Part shown: positions 26,656 to 35,607 of the stretch, piece by piece
How the letters are laid out: each line of letters starts with the position of its first letter
Numbering within the stretch: the stretch's first letter is position 1
NCBI GenBank assembly: GCA_934630905.1
Contig: CAKTXN010000001.1
Coordinates: forward strand, 1 to 64,000
Source: an uncultured Eggerthellaceae bacterium
GTDB taxonomy: Bacteria > Actinomycetota > Coriobacteriia > Coriobacteriales > Eggerthellaceae
Reading direction: 5' to 3'
DNA length: 64,000 nt
Translations under genes and position numbers: made by a program
Notes under the pieces: generated by a model
Told to the model about the DNA's origin: nothing
What the model saw: only the letters and a program-made list of their open reading frames with translations
Databases searched by the model: none

Positions 26656-27233
26656 TAGAGCCTACCTCCCATGTCAGGTACGTAATAGATTTGCGGCTCG
26701 GTGCCCAAATCCTCCAGCAAGCGCTCCGTTTTCACGGAAGCGACAATCTTCGAAACCTCAGAGTTCGGGTCGTCCAGGTCGCCGAAGATACGCGCCTTCT
26801 GATGGCACGTCTTCACGCAGTACGGCTGCGCATCGGGGTCAAGCTGACGCGCGTTGCGGCAGAACGTGCACTTGCGCACGAAACGATGGAAGAACTCTTC
26901 GGTCTTGGATACATCGCGCATGCCATAGGGGCAGGCGTTGACGCACACCTTGCAGGCCATGCACTTCTTGTAGTCAACCCAAACGGTACCGTCTTCGTCC
27001 TGGATGCTTGCGCCGGTGGGGCAAGCAGGAACGCATGCGGGCTTTGCGCAGTGCTGGCACAGCATGGGGGTCCACTCGCGATGAACGTTGGGCCACGTGC
27101 CCTTAACGCCCTCGGTCAGAACCGGGTTGTAGATAATATCAATCGGCAGTTTGTTCCACGTACGGCAGGCAACCGTGCAGGAATGACAACCGATGCAGCG
27201 ACGCTTGTCGATGACCATAGCGTAACGGGTCAT
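26655..27233 (-). CDS. four-cluster 4Fe-4S subunit (DmsB/NrfC-like)
   Basis: This 192-residue protein has four cysteine clusters: CIGCHSCTVACR, CQHCAKPACVPACP, CMACKVCVNACP, and CTFC with CVKTCHQ. In the last cluster His follows the final Cys, as in some relatives. It starts 26 bp after the molybdenum subunit and overlaps the anchor, giving the usual order catalytic, ferredoxin, anchor. Confidence 0.92.
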   Translation of the reverse strand: MTRYAMVIDKRRCIGCHSCTVACRTWNKLPIDIIYNPVLTEGVKGTWPNVHREWTPMLCQHCAKPACVPACPTGASIQDEDGTVWVDYKKCMACKVCVNACPYGMRDVSKTEEFFHRFVRKCTFCRNARQLDPDAQPYCVKTCHQKARIFGDLDDPNSEVSKIVASVKTERLLEDLGTEPQIYYVPDMGGRL

Positions 27234-27259
27234 GTTAATTCCTTCCTACTCGATCGCTT

Positions 27260-30172
27260 CTAAGACAAGGGGTTGTAAGACATGTCGTACTTTGCACCCG
27301 TGGCATCGTCTACCAGGCACTGACCTGCGGCATCGTAACGATAACCGTAGTTCGCATCGTGGTAAGCCATGGTGGCCGGATCCATCAACCAACCGCTGTT
27401 GGGATCGTAGATGTAAGGCTTGTCGCCCAGACGAGCGTAGCCTGCTTCCCTATCCCAGGTCAGGTTCTCAGGAACCGCATACGGAGCATCCTGGTTCGGA
27501 TACGTCTGAACGCCCGCGATTACGGGAGCCAGCTTGTTGTAGGACATGTCGTAGCGATCGCCCGTGGCATCGTCTACCAGGCACTGCGCGTTCGCATCGT
27601 AGCGATAGCAGTACGTTGCATCGTGGTAGCCCTTGGTGCGCGGGTTAATCAACCAGCCCGAAGCGTCCAACCTAAAGTGGTTGTCCTTGCGATACAGCGA
27701 GTTGTTCTGCCACACCCACTCGTAGCCTTCCGGCACTTCGATTTCAGGCTGCGGCCATTCGAAGGGAACGTCCTCGCGCGCCTTGATGAAGTCGCTGGGC
27801 ATACGATGCACGGCTTCCTTCACGTCCATGCTCTTCACAGGGTCGGAACCCGGAATAGAGAAGGCGTTGTCGGCAGCGGTCCGCTCGTTTTCTTCGGTGA
27901 CCTTGTAGACCTTGCACATCAGGCCACGGTTGGCCCAAGAGCCGCCCATGGGGTCGCAGTGCTCGTCATCGACTGAGGTCAGAACGTTAACGTTGGACTC
28001 CAAGCAGCCGAACGGGTTGTCCAGGTCAGCGGAGCCATCGCGCTCGGGGAACCACCAGCCACGCGGCGCGAAGACCACGCGCGGGTCGCATACGGGCTCA
28101 ACGTCGGCGCGCATCTTAATGCGGCCACGACGCGTTTCGAGCCAGCACCAGTCGCCCTGCTTGATGCCCAGCTTCTCGGCCAGCTCGGGGTTGATGCTGA
28201 AGTACGGATCCGGAGACAGGTAGCGAATCTCGGGCATGTTGAAATGCTCGGAGTGGTGATACGGCATGAAGCCGCCACCGGTGGTAAGAACAATGGGGTA
28301 CTCGGCGGCCACTTCGGGGTCGTCGATTTCGTTCTCGGAGCAACCCAAGTAGGTGGGCATGCCCGGATAACCCAGCTCACGCAGAATGGAGGAGTTGCAC
28401 TCGACCTTGCCGGAAGGAGTCCAGAAGCCGCCGTTCGTAATGAACTTGTTCTGGTGCAGCGGCGGATAGTACATGCGAATGTTCTCAACGAACTCATCCC
28501 ACGAGCTCACCGGCAGGCCAATAGGCTGCATGATGGCGTAGTAGGCTTCTTCTTCGGTTTCCCAAGGCCAGTTCGCCGGATCTTGACCGCAGGCCAGACC
28601 CAGCTTGCGGAAGAACGTCATGTCGGTGTGACGGTCGTACTTCGGCTGGATTGCGCGGCGGCCGCCCATGAGCGAGTCGGTAGCGCCGTAGTGGGTCACG
28701 ATGACCGGACGCTCCAGCGCGCCAGCTGCCGGGAACACGTAGTCGGCGAACAGCGCAGTGGGGGTCATCCAGTAATCAACAACAACCAGGAATTCAACCT
28801 TCTTGATTGCCTGCAGAACCATCTTGGAGTCACCGTAGGACATCATGGGGTTGGTAGCGCAGTTGATCAGGGCGCGCACCGGGTACGGATCGCCGGTCAA
28901 AATTGCCTTGAACACGCTGGGGCCGTGTGCTTCGCAGAACCATTCTGCCGGAAGCGTTTTGCCCCACGTACGCTTAGCGTTGTCGGAAATCAGCTGATAG
29001 CCAGGCCAAGAAGCCAGCTTGAACTTGTTGGAGCCGATCTGCTTTGCCTTCTGCTCTTCGGGCAAAAGCTCGTTGAGTTCCAGCTCTTCGTCGGTCAGGT
29101 AGTTCAGTGCCGGACCAGGCATGCCGTCGCCACCGGGAACTTCCAGGTTGCCGCAGACGGCGCGAATCAAAGCCAGCGCATGAGAAGCGGTGGTCGAAGA
29201 ACGACCCAGCTGGTCCCACGTGCAGCCCCACTGGATGCAGCCAGGGGTATTCTTGGCGTACAGGCGAGCTGCCTGCTTGATTTGGTCGGCAGAAAGCCAG
29301 GTGATGGGCGCAGCCCAACGTGCGTTGTAAGGCTTCACGTGCTCTTTGAGCTCTTCGAAGCCGTCGCACCAAGTTGCCACGAAATCTTTGTCGTACAAAC
29401 GCTCCATGATAATGGTGTTCAACATGGCCAGCGCCAGGGCGGCGTCGGAACCGGGACGCAGCGGCAGCCACAAGTCGGCCTTTGCAGCGGTCTCGGAGTA
29501 GCGCGGGTCAACAACGATAGTCTTCATGCCATCGTGGCACAGATCCCAGTAACCGTGCATGGACGGCAGGCTGGAAGCGCCGGGGTTCATGCCCCACAGA
29601 ATCAAGCAACGTGCACCGCCCAGGTCGGTTTCGAACGGAGACCAACCAGCAACGCAGGTTTCAGCCATGAACGTGGGGATCCAGCACAGAAGTGCATTGT
29701 GGAAACCGTTAGGCGTGCCGAACTGGTTCAGGAAGCGGCGACGCGCCCAGTCGTCGGTACGGGTGGTACCACCGGCGGAAGCAACAGCTTCTGCGCCGCT
29801 TTCGGCCTTGATCTGGTTGAGCTTTTCGGCAACCTCTTTGATAGCGGTGTCGTAGTCAACCTGCTCCCACTTGCCTTCGCCCTTTTCGCCCACGCGCTTA
29901 AGCACGTGATTCACGCGAGCGGGGTGATTGACGTGCTTCAAAGCGCTCGTGCCACGGCAGCAAAGGCCGCCCTGGTTGGAGTAATTCGGATCGCCTTCGA
30001 TCTTAATTACGTCGCCATCTTTGACATAAGCGATGACGCCGCAGTTAGCATGGCAGAAATAGCAAAGCGACTTTACTACTTCAACACCCGGGGCATTGAC
30101 ATCCACCTCGGTGTCCATGCTAGGCTTTTTCACGATACGCTGAAAAAGCCCTTGCTTTTCACCTTTAGTCAT
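27260..30172 (-). CDS. molybdopterin oxidoreductase with C-terminal aromatic repeat extension
   Basis: This 970-residue protein has no Tat or Sec signal. Its 4Fe-4S site is Cys37, Cys40, Cys44 plus Cys71 or 72 (CYFCHANCGV, GLCCRG), followed by MopB segments (LILWGMNPGASSLPSMHGYW; FAPRGWWFPERDG). The catalytic fold ends near residue 790. The tail holds two copies of a roughly 46-residue unit (about 831-877 and 919-969), each with GWL, a YHDA stretch, YRYDA, QCLVDDATG and YDMSYN. It is first in the operon with the ferredoxin and NrfD subunits. The branch resembles transhydroxylase or catechol dehydroxylase enzymes of gut Eggerthellaceae, but the substrate cannot be told from sequence. Confidence 0.85.
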   Translation of the reverse strand: MTKGEKQGLFQRIVKKPSMDTEVDVNAPGVEVVKSLCYFCHANCGVIAYVKDGDVIKIEGDPNYSNQGGLCCRGTSALKHVNHPARVNHVLKRVGEKGEGKWEQVDYDTAIKEVAEKLNQIKAESGAEAVASAGGTTRTDDWARRRFLNQFGTPNGFHNALLCWIPTFMAETCVAGWSPFETDLGGARCLILWGMNPGASSLPSMHGYWDLCHDGMKTIVVDPRYSETAAKADLWLPLRPGSDAALALAMLNTIIMERLYDKDFVATWCDGFEELKEHVKPYNARWAAPITWLSADQIKQAARLYAKNTPGCIQWGCTWDQLGRSSTTASHALALIRAVCGNLEVPGGDGMPGPALNYLTDEELELNELLPEEQKAKQIGSNKFKLASWPGYQLISDNAKRTWGKTLPAEWFCEAHGPSVFKAILTGDPYPVRALINCATNPMMSYGDSKMVLQAIKKVEFLVVVDYWMTPTALFADYVFPAAGALERPVIVTHYGATDSLMGGRRAIQPKYDRHTDMTFFRKLGLACGQDPANWPWETEEEAYYAIMQPIGLPVSSWDEFVENIRMYYPPLHQNKFITNGGFWTPSGKVECNSSILRELGYPGMPTYLGCSENEIDDPEVAAEYPIVLTTGGGFMPYHHSEHFNMPEIRYLSPDPYFSINPELAEKLGIKQGDWCWLETRRGRIKMRADVEPVCDPRVVFAPRGWWFPERDGSADLDNPFGCLESNVNVLTSVDDEHCDPMGGSWANRGLMCKVYKVTEENERTAADNAFSIPGSDPVKSMDVKEAVHRMPSDFIKAREDVPFEWPQPEIEVPEGYEWVWQNNSLYRKDNHFRLDASGWLINPRTKGYHDATYCYRYDANAQCLVDDATGDRYDMSYNKLAPVIAGVQTYPNQDAPYAVPENLTWDREAGYARLGDKPYIYDPNSGWLMDPATMAYHDANYGYRYDAAGQCLVDDATGAKYDMSYNPLS

Positions 30173-30404
30173 CTACCTTTCCTCTTCTTCTCGCTTCTCT
30201 CGTTTTTTCCTATCACTTTTACGTGCCTGCGGAACGAGAAAATACCGCAAGCGAAACACGATGTTCGCGGTTTACGCTGGGCTTATGTCGCAAAGAGCCA
30301 AGCTCGCGCCGTTCCTGGCAATTTCATGCAGGCGCCTGCCGCATCAAGTTCGCACGCGTTTGCATGAAGCGCCTTAAAAATGAACAGGGTGCTCCAGGTG
30401 GTGG

Positions 30405-30432
30405 ATTATATCTAATAGCTGCGATTCATGCA
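30405..30432 (-). promoter_or_regulatory. possible promoter for the 30172 operon
   Basis: On the minus strand a perfect TATAAT (30405-30410) lies 16 bp from TGCATG (30427-30432), a weak -35. It would give a leader of about 220 bases before the molybdoenzyme gene, long enough to hold regulatory structure. Confidence 0.35.
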
Positions 30433-30753
30433 GGGGAAATGGGTTATCTGTGGAGAAATGCGCGATTTAAACGGGCAGCGGCGGACAAGCGGCGGGAGTT
30501 CGAAGGACGGGCGGCAAGAGCAGGCGCTCGATGGCGGCTGCGTGGGTTGCCAGCGACGGGAGCAATGGGAACGACGGGGCAAGCGGCCAGTGACGGCGCC
30601 GCAAGAAACAAGCAGCGGGAATCCAAGAAGCACCCCACGTAAAAGCGATATACTTCTACGGAATGAACTCGCGAAAGCGAAGGGACAAACTCGCAAGCCG
30701 CCAGCACTGCTACACGCGAGTACAGGCAGCACCGCAGAAAGGCAAGGTCAGCC
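30433..30753. other. non-coding gap between divergent genes
   Basis: The 581 bp between the molybdoenzyme and the PhnP-like gene hold open frames on both strands, but none has a family-like protein or a ribosome binding site I trust. No repeat or tRNA was seen. The ribosome binding site of the plus gene (GAAAGGCAAGG) is at its right end. Confidence 0.4.
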
Positions 30754-31713
30754 ATGAAAAAGCACATCTTCACGTTTATGGGAACCGGAGCCGGATGCGG
30801 CATTCCCGCCTTCTTCTGCGACTGCGCCGCCTGCCAAGAAGCGCGCGAGAATCCCGCCATTCGCCGCGGCGACTGCGGCGTTATGGTGCGCGGAGCAGGC
30901 GCTCCCAGCGTGAGCGCTGAGTTGCGCGCGCAGTTGGGACTTACCGCGGGCGACGCCTTCCCCGCCGAAGCCAGTAGCGCGACCGCAAGCGACACCTTCC
31001 CCGCCTCCGCCGCTGCGTTTCCCACCAGCAACAATCTCACTTCCGCCGCCGAGACCTTCCCCACTGGCACGCTGCTTATCGATACGCCGCCCGACACGCG
31101 CCACCAGCTTATTCGCGAAAACGTGCGCGCCGTTGACCAGCTGCTTTTCACGCATTGCCACTCCGATCACGTAAGCGGCCTGTGCGAAATGGAGTACATG
31201 ATGCAGCTGCGCACGCGCCATGCCATCCCCACATTCGGCAGCGCACTTACGCTCAACGAGATCAACACCGAGTTCCATTACATGAGTTATGCGCTCGACG
31301 AGCACGTGGTGGAGCCGTTTGCCACTCACGAGTTCGACGGCGTGCGCTACACCGCTCTGCCGGTAACGCACACAGCGGGAACGTATGGCTACCTGATTGA
31401 AACCAGCGACACGCGTCTGTTCTACGCAAGCGATACGGGGCGTCTACCTGCAGAAACAGCAGAACGCGTGCGCGGCGTTGACATACTTGCCATGGATGCA
31501 ACGTATTGGAAAGACTGCCCCGCGCAACAAGCGCACCACAGTGTGCAAAGCTGCATTGAAGAGGGCTTTGAGCTAGATGCAAAGAAAATATACCTCACGC
31601 ATTTGGCCATGCATTACATGGAGCCCATCACCCTGCGCGAACTCAACGTCTACCTGGAACAATACAACGGGCGCGTACAAGCTGCCGCCGATGGATTGAG
31701 CTTTGCCATTTAG
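30754..31713 (+). CDS. PhnP-like metallo-beta-lactamase fold hydrolase
   Basis: This 319-residue protein begins with the PhnP-type pattern GTGAGCGIPAFFCDCAAC, continues to the metal motif THCHSDHVSG (HxHxDH), and has later ligands in PVTHTAGTYGY, YASDTG and LTHLAMHY. Relatives are cyclic phosphodiesterases in phosphonate use or nucleotide processing. About 50 residues (50-100) rich in Ala, Ser and Thr are inserted before TLLIDTPPDTRHQL and are absent from typical members. It is monocistronic and converges on the MFS gene. No other phosphonate genes are nearby, so the substrate is open. Confidence 0.85.
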   Translation: MKKHIFTFMGTGAGCGIPAFFCDCAACQEARENPAIRRGDCGVMVRGAGAPSVSAELRAQLGLTAGDAFPAEASSATASDTFPASAAAFPTSNNLTSAAETFPTGTLLIDTPPDTRHQLIRENVRAVDQLLFTHCHSDHVSGLCEMEYMMQLRTRHAIPTFGSALTLNEINTEFHYMSYALDEHVVEPFATHEFDGVRYTALPVTHTAGTYGYLIETSDTRLFYASDTGRLPAETAERVRGVDILAMDATYWKDCPAQQAHHSVQSCIEEGFELDAKKIYLTHLAMHYMEPITLRELNVYLEQYNGRVQAAADGLSFAI

Positions 31714-31790
31714 TGCAACGCGCTTTCCTTCACCGCATTCCTGCGCCACCTTCTCCCGCGCCACCTTCAAAAAAGCTGGCAAGCCGGGCG

Positions 31791-33248
31791 CTACTCCGCG
31801 CGCTTCACACGAGAGAACTTTTGCAGCAAAAGCGCAGCTCCAAGCGAGATAACCACAAAAATAAAGGGAAGATCGAAGGCAATTTGCGACCCCACAATCT
31901 CAATGGCGTTTCCCGCTAACAACGCCCCCAGAGAAATACCAGCGCTTGTTGCCGTATTAAGCCACGAGAACATCTCGGCATGCTGGCAATCGGGAGCCTG
32001 CTGACCGCCCACCTGGTAGTGCAAATTCGTGCAAGGCGATACGAACACGCCAACAAGCGTCATGCATACGCAAAGCGCCCAAAAGCCATCGCCCGAAATG
32101 AACACAACCGCCGTGGTGGGCAATAAATACAGCGCTGTGAACAGCACTAACTGCTTGGCAAGGCTCAAGCGCGAAAGCGCTGGTTGAATGCGAACGAAGC
32201 CTAAAACGCCCACGATTGACCCCACCGACCACAAGGAGATAAGCACGCTTCCTTCGGCCGATGCCCCCTTTGCGCTGAAATGCAGCGGGATAAGCGTTTC
32301 CATCCAACCGGAAAACATCATTGCGCCCATGCAGGCAATAAGAACCGCCCATACCGCCGGATGGCGCAAGAGCGTCACCTGGCCCGTTGGCGTATTTTTC
32401 ACTTGCGCGTTATCCGATTGCGCCTGGTCATTCTGCGTTTGTTCAAGCCATGTATCGTGACCCCACTGCGCATAACGCTTCACCGGTTTGGAAGCCGCAA
32501 GCACAATTGTTCCCACAACTAAACAGACCGTTGTGGCCGCCATGCCCACCTGGGGAATGCCAAAAGCAATGAACACGCTTGCCAGAAGCGGACCGGAAAC
32601 ATAGAGCGTATCAATAAGCAAAATCTCAAAGCTATACGCAACTGGCAAAAGCTCATCACCCACCAGCATCTTCCACAAAGACCGCGTTGTTCCCGACACC
32701 GGAGGATTCAGCGCCCCGCTCAAAAAAGAAGCGATGAGAACCGTCCACGCAGGCGCCTGGAAGAAAACAAGGGCGATAAGGGCCGCTATCGAAAGGGCGT
32801 CCGCAACCGCGGTGATGCGCAGTGTGCGCGGCCCGAAACCATGATCAACTAATCTTCCCAGGTAGGGGGCAAGAATCGCCAACCCTATCGTCCAGGCCGC
32901 CGAAGCAGCGCCTGCCGTTGCCGCACCGTAATCCATGCCCACGAAAAGCACCAAAAGCATGGTGGTGCACCCCGTGGGCATGCGGGCAACAATCATGGCA
33001 AGAACAAGCGGCGCCACGCCGGGCGCGCGGAAAAGATCGGCGTATTGCCGCACAACCGATCTTCCCCGCAGCGACGATTCTTTTCCCGATGCATGGGCGG
33101 CAGACCGCGACTCGGCTGCTTTGTGCGCGCTACCCGCGGCCCGACCTTCCGCCGAACCGCTTGCAGTCCGATTGTCCGCAACAGCGCATTCACCTGCCAC
33201 AACGCCCGTCGATTCGCAACATATGTCTTTCGAAGAAAACGACATCAC
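31791..33248 (-). CDS. major facilitator superfamily transporter
   Basis: This 485-residue protein has a non-membrane N-terminal stretch of about 70 residues rich in Ala, Ser and Gly, then 12 predicted spans in two six-span halves separated by a charged loop containing WLEQTQNDQAQSD. It looks like the YfcJ-like or antibiotic-efflux class of MFS exporters; no substrate signature is recognised. It starts 7 bp after the CocE-type hydrolase stop, so the two are cotranscribed, which suggests import or export of the hydrolase substrate or product. Confidence 0.85.
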   Translation of the reverse strand: MMSFSSKDICCESTGVVAGECAVADNRTASGSAEGRAAGSAHKAAESRSAAHASGKESSLRGRSVVRQYADLFRAPGVAPLVLAMIVARMPTGCTTMLLVLFVGMDYGAATAGAASAAWTIGLAILAPYLGRLVDHGFGPRTLRITAVADALSIAALIALVFFQAPAWTVLIASFLSGALNPPVSGTTRSLWKMLVGDELLPVAYSFEILLIDTLYVSGPLLASVFIAFGIPQVGMAATTVCLVVGTIVLAASKPVKRYAQWGHDTWLEQTQNDQAQSDNAQVKNTPTGQVTLLRHPAVWAVLIACMGAMMFSGWMETLIPLHFSAKGASAEGSVLISLWSVGSIVGVLGFVRIQPALSRLSLAKQLVLFTALYLLPTTAVVFISGDGFWALCVCMTLVGVFVSPCTNLHYQVGGQQAPDCQHAEMFSWLNTATSAGISLGALLAGNAIEIVGSQIAFDLPFIFVVISLGAALLLQKFSRVKRAE

Positions 33249-33255
33249 AACCTCA

Positions 33256-35442
33256 TTAATTGAACACGCGTGGAATTATTTCAGTATGTGACTCGCAATG
33301 AATGAGCTTTTCGTCTTCGTACACCTTGGTGTCGGTCGTAATGACAAAATCGTCGTAAGTGCAGCTCATGCAAGAATCCACTTCGCTTACCACAACCCAG
33401 TCGTCGCGTTTGAACGTGGTGCAGCGAACGCTTTCCATGGTGGCAGAAAGCGGATCGTTTTCGTTGATGCAGTAACGCGTGTGCTTTTTGTCACCAAAGA
33501 TCATGCCGCTTGGATTACGCTGCAGCGAATCGTCGTCGGTCGAACGCGAAAACTCCATGGTGCCCGTTTCTTCGTTGTACGTGCGCACTGTAAACGGCGA
33601 TCCCTTTTTCACGCATTCGCACGAAACGCCTCGTGCAATCTGACCAGGCGCGAAGGGTTCGCCCAGCGCAACGTCCGAATCGGCTGGGGCCGGCAAAAGC
33701 AAAGCGCTTCCAGCTGTATCAACGGCAATCGCCGCAGGCTGCCTTGAGGGCCAGATCCACGGCCAGTAGCTCGTAGAAATCGCCAGGCGAATCTTGTGTC
33801 CCGCCGGAACCGTTTGCGCAATCACTTTCAGCGGAATATCAACCTCATAGAACTGTCCAGGAACCAAATCTTCGGGGAATTGATGCGACAAATAATGGGT
33901 CAGATTCATGTTTCCGCGCGTGATTTGATGGCTGGTGCCATCGGGCCACACATCGCTCAAGCGCGCAAAGGCAAACGCCCACGGCTGGCTTGCCGCAACG
34001 CGCAAATGCACAACAGGTTGACCGGCAATAGCAAAATCGCTGGTCAACTCACTGGTATCGAAGCAAAGCGAACGCACGTCATCGGGAGTTTGCTCGCTTG
34101 GCAAATCAATGGGGCTGCCCATAGGAAGCCACGTGTCAACTTGCGTACCCGTAAGCAAAGAGCTGGCATGAACGCAATACTGGGCCGGATCAAGCGCATC
34201 GAAAAGCGATGCATCGATTCCCAGATGCTCATCGATACCTGGATTTATCGTGCTGCCGGGCGCCGCCGCAACGGGCGCCTCCGCAGCAGGTGCGCCGGAC
34301 GCAGCAGCATTCGCTGCACGCGTCGCACTGCTTCCCTTAGCACCAGGGCACACGAGTCCTTCGCTCGCGTCAAAAGCCAAGCGCGCAATGCGCCTTCCCT
34401 TTCCCAGGCTTTCCGTTCCCATCCAATGCCCCGAACGATAATCCAGGTCAGGCGTAAGTTTGCACGCATCCATTTGGTAGTAACGGATTTTCGGCTCTTT
34501 CTCAATGCCGGTTTCTTCGCCCTTCAGGAAATGATCCCAAAAACGCAAGCACTCCTGCAAAAAACCAATAACGGGGCCGGGAATTCCGCGCTCGGGCCAC
34601 GTGTGCCCCCACGGTCCAATAAGACCCCAGGTAGGAGCTGTGTCGTTGTCAACCAAACGCATAATGGCGTCGGTGTAGCCATCATGCCAGCCGCCTACTG
34701 CCAAAACGGGGCACTCAATTGCGCTGTAATCCTGGCACACCGAGCCGGGGAACCAATAATAATCGCGCGTTTGATGCGCCGTCCAAATGGACGTAAGCTG
34801 CGAGTTCTTGTTCATGCGATCGATCTGCATCGGGCGCCACTTGTCGCCCACCTGCAAGGGGTCGGCTGGGCGAATGTTGAACGCATGCATAATAGAGCCC
34901 CACCAATTCTGGTAGAACGCAAGAAGTGAGCCGCCCATATAATGCACGTCGTTATCGTAGCGGTCATCGGTTGAACATACGGTGATGATTCCTTTCAGCG
35001 CCGCGGGACGATGCTGTGCTACCTGCAAGCAGTTGAAACCGCTCCAAGAAATGCCCGTCATGCCCACGTTACCGTTGCTTTCGGGCAAATCCGCCAACCA
35101 CGCAATGGCGCTGCAAATGTCCAGCTGCTCGCGAACGCAATATTCGTCTTCAAGCGCGCCTTCGGAGTCTCCACTGCCGCGCAAGTCCAAACGAGCGCAA
35201 ATATAGCCATGACCTGCGAAGTAATCAAAACGAACGGTATCGTCAAGCAGGCACACGTCGTCTTTTCTGTACGGAATGGCCTCAAGAACCACGGGGAATT
35301 TTTCGCCGGGCGTCTGCGCCACGGGCTTCCAAAGCTTCACGGAAAGCCGAATGCCATCGGGCATGGGAATCCAAACATGATCTTCCGTGGAAAACTCGTA
35401 CGGAAATGTTTCCACGACATTAGGTTGTAGCTGTGTATTCAT
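33256..35442 (-). CDS. CocE/NonD family (S15) alpha/beta hydrolase
   Basis: From the ATG at 35442 this is 728 residues. The alpha/beta-hydrolase core has the nucleophile elbow GMTGISWSGFNC (Ser), the oxyanion-side motif SVKLWKPV, a later Asp in AVGGWHDGYTD, and HTWPE with the probable catalytic His. The C-terminal jelly-roll domain of the X-Pro dipeptidyl-peptidase/cocaine esterase group follows. A 40-residue Ala-rich insert near 385-425 lies between them. Members cleave esters, amides or beta-lactams; peptide or ester hydrolysis is likely here. It sits between the ABC transporter and an MFS gene. There is no signal peptide, so it is cytoplasmic. Confidence 0.85.
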   Translation of the reverse strand: MNTQLQPNVVETFPYEFSTEDHVWIPMPDGIRLSVKLWKPVAQTPGEKFPVVLEAIPYRKDDVCLLDDTVRFDYFAGHGYICARLDLRGSGDSEGALEDEYCVREQLDICSAIAWLADLPESNGNVGMTGISWSGFNCLQVAQHRPAALKGIITVCSTDDRYDNDVHYMGGSLLAFYQNWWGSIMHAFNIRPADPLQVGDKWRPMQIDRMNKNSQLTSIWTAHQTRDYYWFPGSVCQDYSAIECPVLAVGGWHDGYTDAIMRLVDNDTAPTWGLIGPWGHTWPERGIPGPVIGFLQECLRFWDHFLKGEETGIEKEPKIRYYQMDACKLTPDLDYRSGHWMGTESLGKGRRIARLAFDASEGLVCPGAKGSSATRAANAAASGAPAAEAPVAAAPGSTINPGIDEHLGIDASLFDALDPAQYCVHASSLLTGTQVDTWLPMGSPIDLPSEQTPDDVRSLCFDTSELTSDFAIAGQPVVHLRVAASQPWAFAFARLSDVWPDGTSHQITRGNMNLTHYLSHQFPEDLVPGQFYEVDIPLKVIAQTVPAGHKIRLAISTSYWPWIWPSRQPAAIAVDTAGSALLLPAPADSDVALGEPFAPGQIARGVSCECVKKGSPFTVRTYNEETGTMEFSRSTDDDSLQRNPSGMIFGDKKHTRYCINENDPLSATMESVRCTTFKRDDWVVVSEVDSCMSCTYDDFVITTDTKVYEDEKLIHCESHTEIIPRVFN

Positions 35443-35535
35443 AGTTGTTGCTCTTTTCTTTCTTAGCTTTCCTAGATTCGCAACGTGCAAAACCATACGG
35501 GCAAACGCGCGCCCAAAAAAGACAATCCGAGCTCA

Positions 35536-35556
35536 GGGGTGCCCACAAAGCACCCC
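35536..35556 (-). terminator. hairpin between potA and the hydrolase gene
   Basis: GGGGTGC pairs with GCACCCC across a 7-base loop within the 165-bp gap. A second small stem (AACCG/CGGTT) followed by TTTT lies just before it on the minus strand. It may partly terminate the transporter transcript. Confidence 0.4.
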
Positions 35557-35607
35557 AAAACAGCAACCGTAAAAGCGGTTTATTGATTAGTTTTCGCGGA
35601 AAAGGGA

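Noticed and set aside
27260..30172. Naming the enzyme a specific catechol dehydroxylase
   Set aside because: The branch and subunit order fit, but paralogues with different substrates cannot be told apart by eye.
28244..30367. Long plus-strand open frame opposite the 970-residue molybdoenzyme
   Set aside because: It is a mirror of the GC-rich codons of a well-supported gene, has no recognisable domain or ribosome binding site, and has a basic, His/Gln-rich composition typical of antisense frames.
30223..30642. Plus-strand open frame before the PhnP-like gene
   Set aside because: No ribosome binding site, no family resemblance, and a basic mixed composition; treated as non-coding.
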